NCBI GenBank assembly: GCA_946811695.1
Contig: OX328132.1
Coordinates: 96,658,022 to 96,722,021, forward strand
DNA length: 64,000 nucleotides
Direction of reading: 5' to 3'
Source of the DNA: Gonocerus acuteangulatus
Lineage: Eukaryota; Arthropoda; Insecta; Hemiptera; Coreidae
A program made the translations under genes and the position numbers. Every line of letters begins with the position of its first letter. Position 1 is the first letter of the stretch. The notes under the pieces are model-generated. The model worked only from the letters and a program-made list of their open reading frames with translations. It was not told where the DNA came from and did not search any database. Below are positions 25,261 to 39,299 of this stretch, in pieces.

Positions 25261-28200
25261 TTAATATCATTAATATCTCGAACACGGTTGGGAAATCGTG
25301 ATAAGTGGATAGAAATTAAAGATCGAAGACGTCTTTTCATCAATATTTTCAATTGCCTTCATGCTGTTGGTTTTTTTTATTTTATTTTTTAATTGATTTT
25401 ATTTGTAGAATTATTACTATAGTAAAAGAACACGGGAATATGTGAAAAATTTTGATATTTTCCAATTCATTGAAACGTATTAAATGAAGTATCGGTAGAA
25501 GAGGATTCTAGGGTCTGGCGGACCCGACCAGGTAAAGTCATAAAACCCTTTGAACAAAGGCCGAGGAAAATATTATCTGTTTCTATTTTAAGCTTTTCAA
25601 ATGACAATAGGAATATGAACAGGAACCGCGCTAAGATGATGCAGTTCCTTCGAGTCGGACTTTTTACTTATCTATGGCTCTTGGGGAGGAGAGAAACATA
25701 ATCCCTACGTGGAAAATTTGTTCGCCGATGATTATAGCAATAGCTCTGCAAGAACGGAAATTATACCTCCAAATTGCACTCCTTATTGTCTGTTGTGCGA
25801 TGTTTATTTTTTACGTCAAGTGAAAACTTTATCAAAGAGGTGCAAAACTCGGTATTAGTCCTCGAGTCGCAACAAAAGCTGGACGAGGGAAGATTCATTC
25901 TCTGATACATCATCAGCTTTCCGCCCCGTGCTTCAAAGCAAGGTTCGGTATGCATGGCTTCCACGAAACTAATGTTCGATCGAGATATATTCCCTAATGG
26001 GAACCAAATTTGTTTCCCCGAATCACTAGCGAAGGTTGGGGGATGTGTGCTTTACACAGTGCGCTGTATGCCGGAGAATGGCTTTGTTTTCATTGATTCT
26101 ATGTATCATACACCCTCCCCCCCCCCCAAAAAAATGTGTAAAAATAAGAAAGCAAATGGTAAAATCTATCATTTGTCAAAGCAATCCTGCGTTTGTTTAT
26201 ACGACTTCACAATAAAAAAGTTTTTCATCAATGCATGATTTTATTCCATTTCAACGAGAGTAGGGTATTTGTGCAACAGCTTCTTTTCAAAGAGCCCAGG
26301 AATATAAAGTTCTGCTTATCTCAAAGCGTGAAATTGAATTTCAATAAATCAATATTTTTCAATTCTTTATATTTAACGTTTTATAAGGGATGTTAAAGTA
26401 TCCAAAAAAAAAATGTTTTAATTCTTCGAAAAACAAATGGCGCACTGTCAGACGAGTGGAAACCCTCTTTTTTGACGGGCATAGTCTGCAGGCGGCAATT
26501 TTTAATCTAGAATGAAAAACTAAAATTATTTCGAAAGAAAAAGATTAAATCTAGTAAAGTACAGAGGATTTTTAAGAAAAATGGATTTTTTTCGAAAATG
26601 GTGAACAATTATTCATTTTATATTAAAAAAATCCGTTGGTCGTAAAATCGTTATAATTCAATGAATCGAAAAAATCCTACGTACTTTTCTATCAAATATC
26701 ATTAGGAAGCTGCAGTTACAATTTAAAGTTGATCGGGCAAAAATTGAAGACGCCAGAGTATCGCCCGATTTGAAAAACATAGTTTTGAGAAAACGACTTT
26801 AAAGTTCTTAAATGTTCATTTTTTTCCAATTTAATTTTATTTTCATACTCTCATAGTGATTAAAAAATGGGTTTTTAATTTTGAAATGAATTAAAGGAGG
26901 ACCAAAAAAACTTAACAATGAACAAGGTACCAATCGAAGCTTCCTCATAAATTCATCTTCAAATCAGCATCTCGTTCACTCGGCAACAAGGCTTCACTCG
27001 GAAAACCGTATTTTTTGCCCATTTAAATTTTTTTTCTTCACATAAACACTCTTGGATATCATTTTTGATTAGTTAAGGAAGAATTTTAGCCCATAAAAAG
27101 GCAAAAAAAAGTCCTTAAAGGGACAAACAGGCTTAGCCGCCATGAGAAGGGTAAAATGCCATAGAATGGCTAAAATAAGACTGCAAAGAAAATTATATAG
27201 GAAATAATAGATACGGGGCCCCGATTGCCGCTTGTTGAGTAAGTTGCCTTGTGTTTGGAATTGATCAAAGTTTAAAACTATAGAGTAGAGATCACGAATT
27301 CTACTCCACTTTAGCTGCGCTTAGTTTCTAGCAGAACCCACTATTATTCGTCTTCTTTCTTCCACTAAAAATATTTATTAGCCGTTGAAGAGTTTTATCA
27401 GACTATAAACTGAGCACTGTTTTTTTCTAAATAAAAACTAAGTAAGCATCACGACTAAATAGTCATTGGAAAATAATTAATTCCCATCCTCAATATGTTT
27501 TCAGGGAAGGCAGGAATTTCAGCGAATACTTATCGACTGAAAACCAATTTAGGATATACGCTTCCCGAGTTTTCGAAAATATCAGAGTTTTAAATGTATA
27601 TAATAATAACCGAAGAGTTAATAAAGGAGAAATTATTCATGTGGAATTCGTGGATCTAGACTGCCTGGCCCCATTACTTTTTCATCTGTGATTTCCTATA
27701 ACATGGGTATAGAAGCTCATAAGGAAACCAGTGATACCCACCTAATCGGTTACCCTATAGCGATTATTCAAGCAGAAACTGCAAATCTAGAACGTCATTA
27801 CTGATCTGCTTTCCTTATAGAATTTCTTCTTAGGATCCTCATGAAAAGGATTTCAGGGGTTTATGTGGTCGACTTCATTTCTCCGCTTCCCGTAAAGCAA
27901 CCGTCCAATTATATTTGAAAATATGTTTATAACATTTTTTTTTTTTTTTTTTATAAAATAGAAGTAGACCAATCCAAGTTGGCCATATTAAGTCCAAACA
28001 TTCACCTAAGCCAGTAGGAATCGTTTTATAAAAATTCATTTAATACTTCTTTTTAATCAAATACTGTACCACACAGTGGATCCGGATGGCCAAAAAGCGG
28101 AGAAATTCAATATCTCGAGAACGGATTAACTTAGAAACCTGGGGCTGGTCTCATTCGAATCAAAACAAAAATATACGACAAAAATTAAAGAAAGAACTAA

Positions 28201-28514
28201 TGAGACAATGAAAGTCTATTGCCACGATACAAATTTCTGACCTTTTCGGAATAGGTTGTACTCATCAAAACAAGTTGCAACAAGTATTTTGAGTGTCTAT
28301 TTAAATTAGCTCTGGATGATTTTGCCGAAGGAATACGTCGACGTTTGTACCACCCAACAAGCACTCACAGAGCTGTTCCTAGATCCTGTAGCTTATATAG
28401 TGTGAGAATCGCAAAATAGATAATCGAAATCAGCAAATTCGAAAATCAAATGTTTTCAGGTCTGGCCCCACTGTATTGCCATCTGTAGTCAATAAACCAG
28501 AGGACCAGAGGATG

Positions 28515-28517
<3 letters not shown>
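25261..28517. other. Intronic sequence without recognised genes
   Basis: Open frames such as 25954-26238 (+) show no domain. 26430-26830 and 28080-28480 look like old DNA-element remnants, but no ends were found. Confidence 0.35.

Positions 28518-28586
<69 letters not shown>
28518..28586. repeat. (TA)n(TG)n microsatellite
   Basis: TA run followed by TG run. Confidence 0.95.
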
Positions 28587-29242
28587 AAGAATGGGCATTT
28601 TTGCATGTTTTTTTGGCTAAAAGTATATTTTTTAAAAAAACGAACCAGCTTATTAGAAATCCAGCTTCATATTCGTATTCGCCACACCAAAAATCATTAA
28701 AAATTATAGAAACTAGAACGCCAAAAATATTTCTGTAGACAGAGCAAATTTTAAGATTTATTATTATAAAAAACAACTTAAAAGCCCTATATTTAAAAAA
28801 CTTGACGTATAGGGAAAAACTAATAAGAGATTCTGATTCAGGACACCCGAAACCCCCCAAAATGGTGGTCCACTTCCGTGTTACTTCCAAAAAGTTAAAA
28901 TTGGTTGACTTGTGTAATTTCAAATAATGTCGGAAATTCTGAATGAATAATAAAGTAAATTCAGATGATTTCTTAAAACACATACTTTCATATAATTTCA
29001 TGATGGCTTTTTGGTTTCATAAAGCAAATATTGAAAAAACTTATTTTGAGAACAATGTATATGGGTGAAATATACGAGGATACATAACTGGATTTTATTT
29101 TCGATAAACTACATTATTATGAATGTATACAAATTAAGAATGACGAATAAAAAATAGTGAATTATTCTTGTTCACTAAACATTTCTTATTTTAAAAAATA
29201 TAATTATTGAATAAAATATTTATTAAATAATGACCCATTCGT

Positions 29243-29246
<4 letters not shown>

Positions 29247-29296
<50 letters not shown>

Positions 29297-29435
29297 GGCG
29301 CATCTACATCTAGGTCATTAGCGCCGACATCCAGGGTGCAGCGAGGAATTTTACCAGCGAGCCGTGGGCTGATAAAATTCCTGCCGGAGGTTGGGAATTG
29401 AACCCACCATCTCCCGCTTATGAATCCAAGGCATC
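29247..29435 (-). mobile_element. tRNA-derived SINE (family 1) with about 48-nt poly-A tail
   Basis: The minus-strand body ends in GCGCCGT followed by a very long A run (T at 29247-29294). The B-box region is at about 29396-29416. The A-box end is truncated near 29430. Confidence 0.8.
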
Positions 29436-29940
29436 ATAGAATAAAAAAAAATCAGTGGATAAACAACTCAAATAAATTATTATTCAATAAAGGTTTATTT
29501 AAATGATTATTGAAAAAGAAATTACAGAATAATGCCCAACAGTGTCAACTACTCTAGGTTGGCCGACACATATTTCAATTGTTGGATACCAATACTGAAT
29601 CCATGTTCTTGCGGCGAATGCTTAGTATGTACATGTACCTTTGTTTAGACTAAGCCGACCTGAAGGTGGTACCGAGAGTCTATTCCGCTGTGTATGACCT
29701 GTACTACCTCCGCATTGAGACGTGACCATTTTCCAGCTGTAGTGGGAAAGGCTAATATCACACTGCATTTAACTAAGCTAGTCAATTGTCGTCAGGCCTG
29801 TTCAAGGCATTTCCATTACTAAACATTGCCTTGGAGAGCCAGCTCTCCTTGTCACCATTTCAGTCCATATGCAAGTGTAGTAACATTTGTTACTTATATG
29901 TCTAAATACTGCAAAGCTATCATTTTGAAATGGTTTAACA

Positions 29941-30380
<440 letters not shown>

Positions 30381-30383
<3 letters not shown>

Positions 30384-33110
30384 TTTAAATTACTACATAA
30401 AAAAATTAAAATATGAATACAATGCCTATTGCATCATGTATGTATATATATATATATAAATTGTTAGCAACACTCCAAATACTCATATAATCACGAGCTA
30501 TTATTTATTAAATTGATGCCAGTTTGCCCTATTCTGTATCCCTATTACTACTACTATTATTATTGAATGCCTTTGAGATTGCTAAGGCATCATTGGTGGC
30601 TTAGTAATACCTAGCTTCGTAATGGGGCTAAGAGTTGTTATGGAGGATGTCTTGCTTTAAACAAAGCCCATCCGGGAGATAATATGTAGTGTATAGGAGA
30701 TCGGGGATAAACTGGTCACCATTTTTCCCCAAGGAAGGATTCATTTGCTGCATGGAATGTACTTAGTTTGATTCGTTTCCTTTCATCTAGGAGAGGGGGC
30801 TCATTGGACAATGATCTTTTTATTCCTCTCCCCTCCTTTCATTATTGGTAAAGGTTACCTTTACCCATTGTATACATACTTTTTTGGCTAGCTTTCTATA
30901 TATCTTACCTAGTTACAAAAGGCTTCAAAGTCTTTTGTTCAATTTTCAATTTGGACGGAGAAGCCTTGATGTCCAAATCTGTTATTTTTGCTTTGCTCTT
31001 CTTCTCTGGGCATTCATAGTTTTTTATTAAGGTTAAGAGGACGTTTGGTAACATCAGGTGCATTAGGCACTATTAGATTTCGGCCAGAAAATACAAATCT
31101 GAGAGATACTGTTCTATCTTCTTCTATACTCCTATTAGTGAATGGTCTAGAAGTCACATTCAGCCTTGCCCCCCTGATTTACTGATAGTAGACAATATTA
31201 AACTAAGGGCCACCCTGTGTTCAGAGTCACCATACTCCCCACAGCCATTTATACATCCATTTATACTGGTCTCGATTGTATTGGGGAATGACAATTGACT
31301 TTCCAGTCCAACTTCCAAACGGGTTGGAAGATATCCCACTCTATTATGACCTACTCGTAGTGTTTTTTGGGCTACTTTGAGGGTGTATTAATTGCTGAAA
31401 GCCTCCGATGCATGAAAAGTTCTTGGTTATGATAGTTTAAAATCATTGTGTCTGTCCTTTCATAAGCACGTTCTACTTTACACTTCCGAAATTAAAAGCT
31501 CACATTCACCATCAACCAATTTTCTCTTTTCTGCCTTGTACACTAGTCAAAAGCTTGAAGACAACTGAGAGCAGTGACTAACCCTGCTGCTCATGCCTAT
31601 TGTAGCCAGTCGTCCCCCATTCCTACTGCACTCCACAGTAACATTAATGTGAGCGGCGCCACTCCGCTGCCTACCGCTCGCCTCTCGTATCGTGTCCGAT
31701 GCCTTAGGGGGTCAGCATAAATATCCGAGACGCCTTCAGGGAGCGACCATGAATATCCGAATCTTAGCTCAGTTTCACTCATCCTGGACTCTCAAGACTA
31801 GGATCTAATGTTTATAGAGCATATTTGAAAAGCCCAATTCGGACTCAGCTCCACACATCCTGTTCCCTCAAGGCACCTTAACAGGAGCATGGCAACAAAA
31901 AAAGCACGCTCGTGTTTAGCTCCATTCGTCCTTTGTCTTCTATGCTGTTCAACATTAGATAAGCTAAAAAAATAGACGAACTCTTCCACTCATCCTTCTC
32001 TTGAGGTTTCGAAGCAAATTGGAGAGGCCAATTCTACCTCAGCTTCACTCATCCTTCATCCTCAAGGCACCTTAATAAAATAAGCACCCTCAGACGACAT
32101 AAATACAGTAAATCATGGTTTTACTTATAACTGAAGTGCTTTTAGTTTAAAAACAATTACCATCGGAAGAGGTTTCCGTGAGTTTCACATCGTGAACAAG
32201 GCCACAGGATACAATCTTGCAAGTAATATCACTCGATAACCTGAACTCTTTTTGGTAACCTATCATTCAGAATACGATACTGTTCTTCACTTAAGAATTC
32301 AGGTGACCTAGGAATTCCCGAAATGTTCATGCATTTGTAGGAATGAAAGAAAATACGTGTTACGAGTTGGTATATAAATTGTAGTATGGGACATTTAGTT
32401 GACATATTTTATGCCAAGTTGACAATTAATAAGCCAAAATATCTGTAAATATTCAAAATCTAATTAGAAAATAATTATTTTATTTAAATTAAAATTCAAA
32501 TCATGTCGAAAATTATAAACATCATTCATAATACACTTAAAATGTACCTTCCAACGATATATTATAGAATCAAAATCATTCTCCATTAATTTGAGTCCTG
32601 AAAAAGAGAATATCTTGTGTTCCGAAAGTATAGAAAGGATATACTATAAAAAGAAAACACATTTTTAATAAACAGCACATTAAACAACTTTAAAGGGAAT
32701 TTTTATATTTATTTATTTTTACGACTCACAATTTTTTAAAGTACTATTGCCGAATAACTTATATAAATCGATATACCAGTTATTCATGTGCATACATGTA
32801 TATGTCATATGTGTTTTAAATCGACTGATGTGTATCTATGAAGAGCATTTGAATCATATCCTTTTATAAACATCTCAGTGCACATAAGTCATAAATGAAC
32901 ATTTTTCATCTCATTAATTGTCTATTTCTTCTATAAATAACAACCAATAAGTTAGTATAAATGTTCATTTCTTGGAGTTTGTGGTAGTCTTTATTGCTGT
33001 CTGTAAACCGGACTATATTTTTCAATAGGAATACAATTAGATGGATGTATCCTTCTATATACTCGAATGTCAGAAGTTTGAATTAAAAAAACATTCTTCT
33101 TAAGTATCTC
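30381..33110. other. Intronic sequence, partly repetitive
   Basis: No gene recognised. 31740-32090 holds degenerate direct repeats around CACTCATCCT and CTCAAGGCACCTTAA. Confidence 0.4.
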
Positions 33111-33458
33111 CGATAGATATCATTAGGAAGTCGGAATAGCATAGTAGTGAAGATAGCATACCGTTCATCAGTATCTCCGATAGATGGCAGCTGAGACTTG
33201 GATCAGCATTCATTAGTTTCCTTGATAGGTGGTGGTTGAGATTGGGATCCTCATGTACTATTAAAGGCACACCCATCTTCAGTATCTCCGATAGATATCA
33301 GTAGGAAGTCGGAATACCTATGTAGTGACGATAGCATACCGTTTTTTCAGTATCTGCGATACATGGGAGCTGGTACTTGGATCAGCATTCATTAGTTTCC
33401 CTGATAGGTGGTGGTTGGGATTCGGATCCTCATGTACTGTTGAAGGCAAACATTTCAT

Positions 33459-34069
33459 CAGTATCCCCGATAGATATCAGTTGGGAGTTGGAATATCTAT
33501 GTAGCGACGATATCATACCGTTCTTCAGTATCTCCGATAGATGGCAGTTAGGATTCGAGACACCTATGCACCGATAATATGCTTACTATTCTTCAGTATC
33601 ACAAGCAGGTGGCAGTTAGGATTCGAGACACCTATGCACCGATAATATGCTTACTATTCCTCAGTATCACAAGCAGGTGGCAGATAGGATTCGAGACACC
33701 TATGCACCGATAATATGTTTACTATTCCTCAGTATCACAAGCAGGTGGCAGTTAGGATTCGAGACACCTACGCACCGATAATATGCTTACTATTCCTCAG
33801 TATCACAAGCAGGTGGCAGTTAGGATTCGAGACACCTATGCACCGATAATATGCTTACTATTCCTCAGTATCACAAGCAGGTGGCAGTTAGGATTCGAGG
33901 CACCTATGCACCGATAATATGCACACTATTCTTTAGTATCACAAGCAGGTGGAAGTTAGGATTCGAGACACCTATGCGCCGAAAATATGCTTACTATTCT
34001 TCAGTACCAGGGGGCCTTTGGGATTCCGGAACAGAATGTAAAGACCATAGCACGCCGTTCTTAGTTATC
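33459..34069 (+). repeat. 68-bp minisatellite
   Basis: CAGTATC (once TAGTATC) recurs at 33526, 33594, 33662, 33730, 33798, 33866, 33934 and, as CAGTACC, at 34002, exactly 68 bp apart. An older, more diverged series with ATCTCCGATAGATATCAG extends left to about 33110. Confidence 0.95.
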
Positions 34070-34139
34070 TCCGATGGGTAAAGGTTGGAATTCGAAACAT
34101 CTTGTCAGTAATCAATATTTCCGACAGAGGGATAGTTGG

Positions 34140-35514
34140 GTATCGACATATGAATTTTAGAGCTAATATTGAATATATATTAATCTAAGAGTTTCGGTGA
34201 AAAAAATATGTTTACGTATTGTTAGATAAATAATTTCAATCGTGAAGATAAATGAATAAAATATAAAATCCTTTTGTTTTCCTTTCGCCGACATTTCTCT
34301 CTATGTCACTGGAAGAAGAAATAAAAATAAAACGAGTAATCCCTTTTTTTTTTAATTTAGGACCCCGTTTGTTTTTCAAACACCAAGTATCTGCCAATTT
34401 TCAGATTTGTCATAACATCCAAAATGGAAAAAAAAAAAAATGCTTTCCAATGAATGTGACGAAATTCATTTTGTAAAACAATTCCGATTATGTTGTCTGG
34501 AATGTGTGAGAACTCATTTCTCTATGTTAACAAAATTTATGCCCACCACGTAGTTACGAATGAGAGACAGTACATTTCTCCATGAAGTCTGTGCCCACCA
34601 TATTGTTCCGATTGTGAGGTGATTCATCCCTCCACTATGCCCAGTATGTAGTGTTGCGTGTAAAATGTGAGTAGCGTCTACGCCCCCTATATTGTTATTA
34701 ATGAGAAATGCATCTATGTCATATTCTTTAACTCTATATCGAAAACTACGCCTATTTTCTTGAAATCAGAAGGTATCGTTGACCGTGTGGTTAAGGTTAA
34801 TCAAGATGGAGATTATGGGAGTCGGTCTCATTATTTGAATAAAAACGCATTAAAAAAAATGTTCCGACGTTTTCACCTTTATGAGGACTACGACGAGACA
34901 TTCCCGTAAAAAAAAATGTAAACAGCCATGCAATGCTACTCCTTTTAAAATCGTTCTAATTTTAATTAAAATTTTTTAAATGCATTTGATTTTTTATTGT
35001 CTCGAAGAGCCTGAAGGGAGGTAAGGAGAGTGCTCTTAATTGAACTTAATACTCAGGTTTATTTAACATCCTAACATTATTCTGGGAATCATTTCTCATT
35101 CGCAGAGGACGAAATCCAGAAATAATTTTGATGTTTGATAAACCCAAATTATGGGTAATAACGCATTTTGGACCAGACAGTGCTGTCTCTTCTATCGAAT
35201 TTTAAAAATATCTGAAGAAATTCAGAATCTTAAAAATTACAGAAATTCAATAGTCGGGTTGTGGTTATGACGTTCGATGAAAAAAAAAACATTTCAGAAA
35301 TTAATTTTTATCGAACATCCTGTTGGAACCCCAGCATATATACCTCTCGGAAATAATTGATTATGATTAGACTTCTTTTTTTTTTTTTGTTACCTACTAA
35401 GTTATCGGTCGCATTCAACATGATGGGAACCTTTAAGCAGCATATATTATATTAGTCTGAGGTGTTTTCTGACTGGATATGATTCGAACTTCACCCACTT
35501 GGATGGTCATACAG
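34140..35514. other. AT-rich intronic sequence
   Basis: No gene recognised. Confidence 0.4.
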
Positions 35515-35712
35515 CCCGAGGCCATAAGGCAGAGCAGGAATTCTACGAGGCAGAGTGGATTCCTCCAGACGCACAGGCAGCAGCCAAGAAAGCAGGTCGC
35601 TTCTTCCTTCCAGATCCCAGCAAGCTAATCAGGACCAGCCCTGATGGGGCAAAATCTAGTCCATTTCCTGAGAAGCCTCAACGATCGCCCAACCGTCGAG
35701 CAAGAAGCTCAG
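35515..35712 (+). CDS. Exon B: phase 1-1 candidate cassette exon in MATH loop
   Basis: The acceptor is GGTCATACAG|CCC and the donor CTCAG|GTAAGA is strong. The length is 198 nt, 66 codons. Joining to exon A restores the codon G|CC. The peptide runs from RGHKAEQEFYEAEW through FLPDPSKLIRTSPDG to RSPNRRARSS. It is charged, rich in Ser/Pro/Arg and probably disordered. Exon A also joins in frame directly to D, so B can be skipped without a shift. The insertion point falls between the first two strands of the middle MATH domain. The acceptor's pyrimidine tract is poor, which fits regulated use but does not prove it. Confidence 0.7.
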
Positions 35713-37600
35713 GTAAGACTTATGGATTATACTTTAGAAATAATTTTTATGTTCTTTACATTTCTATTGTTCTCTACAGATTTTAATGAAGTCTAGATAA
35801 ATGAAAAGTTACTGCTTAAATGCAAAATATACAAAAGACATTTTCTACCTTAAGGACCTTGGAACAATTTGTTTTTATTTTCTCAATTAAATATCTAGAT
35901 TCGGGGGATGCATCAAAACGAGTTTGTAAAGGCGCATGTTCAATAATTTACTTTCATTGATCTGTATTTTAAATAAATTTCTTACAACCTTCTACCTAAT
36001 GACTCTCTTAACATTTATAATTGTATGGTGAGAATTACTCTTCTTTTGTCTCTTTTCTTCTCGTGTTCTTTTCTGTGTAGCTTTCAAACTCATTTTTTAT
36101 TTAACCCGCAACTGTTTGCACTGTAGTGCAATTTTTATACTCCTTGCCCACAGCCAGTAAAATATGGTTTCATTCACTCTTTAGGTTCCTAGATACTGTC
36201 TGTACTGTAATACGACGGGTACCTTCCTTCGCCTTAGCCAATGTGTACTGCCTATCTTCAAGGTCAATCGTATTTCATATGCCAGAACTGCTGTCTGTAC
36301 AGTAGCTCAATGGGTAACCGATTTGTCTGAAGTCCTGTGTCATTCATATTTTAGGTTCCATGAATATGAACCTGTGTACCCTACTGTGTGTCTGTACTGT
36401 AGCATGAAAGGTAATCCTCCAGGGCTGTAATAAGCAACATTTTGCACTTACCCTCGGTCTCATTTCAATTTCATAGTATCAAAATCATTGTCTATAAATC
36501 TTGACGAAGTGGAAACGTATTGGTTTTTTCCGCTCCTGTATGTATCAATATATTTTCAAACATTTGACAAGTAAATAATCTTGTGTTTCTAAAGCTCAAT
36601 ATTCATTATTAAAGATTATTCTCTCTAAACGTTTTTAGGCGAGAATGAGGCCCTCGCAAAATAAAGAATTTATTACTCAGCAACCAATAAATTATACTAG
36701 ACTTTGTCTTCAATTTTATACAGTTTTCTTCTATTGAAAAAGCTCAGCATGAACAGAAGCTATTCTTACTTTCAACCTTTCCCAATCAAATATTTTCTTT
36801 CTAAATTAGTTTGTCTTATATTCAGCATTTGGTTTGTTCCAATGTTTTGCCCTTCATGCATCTTTATTTTTTCACCTCTCTCACATTTAAAAAAAAAAAA
36901 AAAAAAAAAAATGTCCTTATTTTAAGGCACTTCATAACCTCAACAAGAAAGCGTTTCAAAAGATTACAAAATACCAAAAATTGGAGGGCAACTTTTTGAA
37001 TAGCTGCAAATATATTGAGTAATATTAATTATAGCCAACGTTATTCCTCACGAAAAAGGAATGCCAAAAATATATACTTTATGGATATCACAGCTAAATG
37101 CAATTTAGACTACACCAAGGCCATCCGAATCAAAATGCATATTTAAAAAAATATAAGTATCTTTAATTTTCACAAAAAAAAATGATATTTCAAGCACATT
37201 CATTATTTGGCACACTTTCTTGCTTCTGCAAATCATAATTTGACATACACCAGCTTATGAAAACACAATACCCATCAACGAATAGTTTTATGAAAAATAT
37301 TATTTCATTGCGCAATTTTATTTGTAGAGCAAAAAAAAATACGCTTCTTATGTGATAAATTCTCATGTCCACAACATACACTGCAATATTTCACTTCTTT
37401 TTGATTGTATATTTTTAGCATTAGATATAACTTTTTTACAAACTAACATTTTTTCTACCATAAGAATTATTTGTCTAAACTTTAATGGAATACGTTTAAC
37501 AACCTTAATAATATTTTTTTTAACAATCTTAATATCTCACTTATCAACAAACGCATATTCAACTGCGATCTCAGACAGAAAAAATTAAAATCATGGATAG
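35713..37600. other. Intronic sequence
   Basis: No gene recognised. A degenerate repeat containing TGTCTGTAC recurs about every 96 bp (36200-36400). Confidence 0.4.
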
Positions 37601-37604
37601 TTCA

Positions 37605-37655
37605 ACATGCTGGGCGCTTCGACATCTAGGGCATTAGCTCCGAACATGAATAGTA
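37605..37655 (-). mobile_element. SINE family 1 tail fragment
   Basis: CGACATCTAGGGCATTAGC matches the 3' body of the family 1 SINEs in reverse orientation. Confidence 0.5.
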
Positions 37656-38005
37656 AATGCAAATATATATAAAAATGATCTGTTTAATGGTGGTAATGTA
37701 ATTTTCAATATGTTTCTACATAGTTAAGAGTTTCAATGGATCTTTTCAGTGTTCTGCTTATAGAACTGCAGAACCCCCTCCCCTCATCTCCCTGGTATTT
37801 TTTCCTATTTCAACAATCCGACATTCTTCCCCATAGGACTGACATAGGTATTCTTCAGCTAGTTATATTTCGCCGGCCTCTTCTCCGGCTTCATCGTGTG
37901 ACTTTTTTTATTTACTGACAGGATTATGCAGCTGATTGGACTAAGAACGAATGATGAGGACAACAAAGTGAGTGTGGACGGAGCGGAACCAAATGCTATC
38001 ACTCT

Positions 38006-38450
38006 ATGAGTCCAGCTGGCTGCCTTGGAAGAAGCTCGTTATCTTGTATATCTACTCAATTCATCAAATCAATCACTCAGACTGAATTTACTCATTTACA
38101 TAGGAGTCTTACGGCCAGCACTACTCTGAGGCACATTACTCTTTCAGTTTCTGAACCAACAATATTCAAAACACTACAGTCTTTTTGGAACAGAATACTC
38201 AAAACAATCACACAGAGCACTTCCCACTAGAAATTCAAGGCCCCAGACATATATAAACTGTTAATAACCCCGACAGTTTCAGAATTTATAAAACGTCACA
38301 TAAAATTCTTTGACGGACTCAAGTATCACGAAAATCCACTCTTTGACAACATAACACCACTAGGACGACCAGGGCATAGCATAAAACATTTTAGTCAAAA
38401 AATAGGAAAAAGGCTAGTACTCAACCAACACCGAACCCATGACACGTAAG
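38006..38450 (+). mobile_element. Non-LTR retrotransposon 3' remnant, copy 1
   Basis: Translation gives SFWNRILKTITQSTSH, a stop, then PTVSEFIKRHIKFFDGLKYH and ENPLF. This resembles the C-terminal end of jockey/CR1-type LINE ORF2 proteins. Copy 2 lies about 593 bp downstream. Confidence 0.45.
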
Positions 38451-38759
38451 ACTGATTAACTGACCTGCTTCCCCTTTCTTCCCTTTCTTCCCTTCGCTGT
38501 GTCACACCTTTACATGGCATTCCTTTCACATCCCGCTTTCAAAAGCAATCATTCAGAATAAGGTAACCACCATCCTCCCTCCACCTGTGGCCCTTGTACA
38601 CGCCTGTTTTATTCCAAGCACTTGGCTTTCTTTTGCGTTTCTGCGCGTTTTTCTATTTACGTCGTTTTCATCGTGCCCTCCCCATCGTGCATAATTATTA
38701 TTTCTCTTTTTTACTAATTGGGTTCTGTATCTCTCCTCTCTTTTGGTTTGTGGTCCCAT

Positions 38760-39060
38760 TCATGCTCCAAATACCAGAGTCCTTTTAGAACCGAGTAATC
38801 AAAACAATCAAACGCAGCACCCCCCACAGAAAACTCAAGGGCACAGACACACATAAACTCTTTCAGACAGTACCTCAATTTATGAAACGACGTCACATCA
38901 AATTCTTTACTCTCTCAAATATCATGACAATCCTCTGTTGAACGACGCCACACCACCAGTTGTCTGGCAGACGTGACACATTTTAGTCAACCAATAGGAA
39001 CAAGAATTACCTCACACCACTCAACAACAAGACATTCCGACAACTGGATTTTCTACACTT
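38760..39060 (+). mobile_element. Non-LTR retrotransposon 3' remnant, copy 2
   Basis: NRVIKTIKRSTPH and VPQFMKRRHIKFF match copy 1, but with stops and a frameshift. Downstream sequence (ACCTCCACTTGTGG...ACGCCTGTT) also repeats that of copy 1, so a unit of about 595 bp is duplicated in tandem. Confidence 0.45.
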
Positions 39061-39299
39061 TTCCCCTTCATCTCAAATCTCCGGCTGGCTTCAGTTTTGA
39101 ATGAGCACATTCACACGATTCCTTTGAACATTCCATTCACAAATGACCTAGAAATTAAAGCAGAATTAGGTAACCTCCCCCAACCACGTTACCTCCACTT
39201 GTGGACCTTATATACGCCTGTTATAATCGAGGCAATTAGTTTTCATTTGCATTTCTTCGCCTTCTTCGCGTTTTAATTTTTATGATTTACCTGCTTGCT

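Noticed and set aside
25761..26238. Open frames on both strands around 25.8-26.2 kb
   Set aside because: Overlapping frames on opposite strands without domain, splice context or family resemblance.
30845..31185. Two overlapping 61-65 codon frames
   Set aside because: No recognisable protein pattern. Probably remnants of an old repeat.
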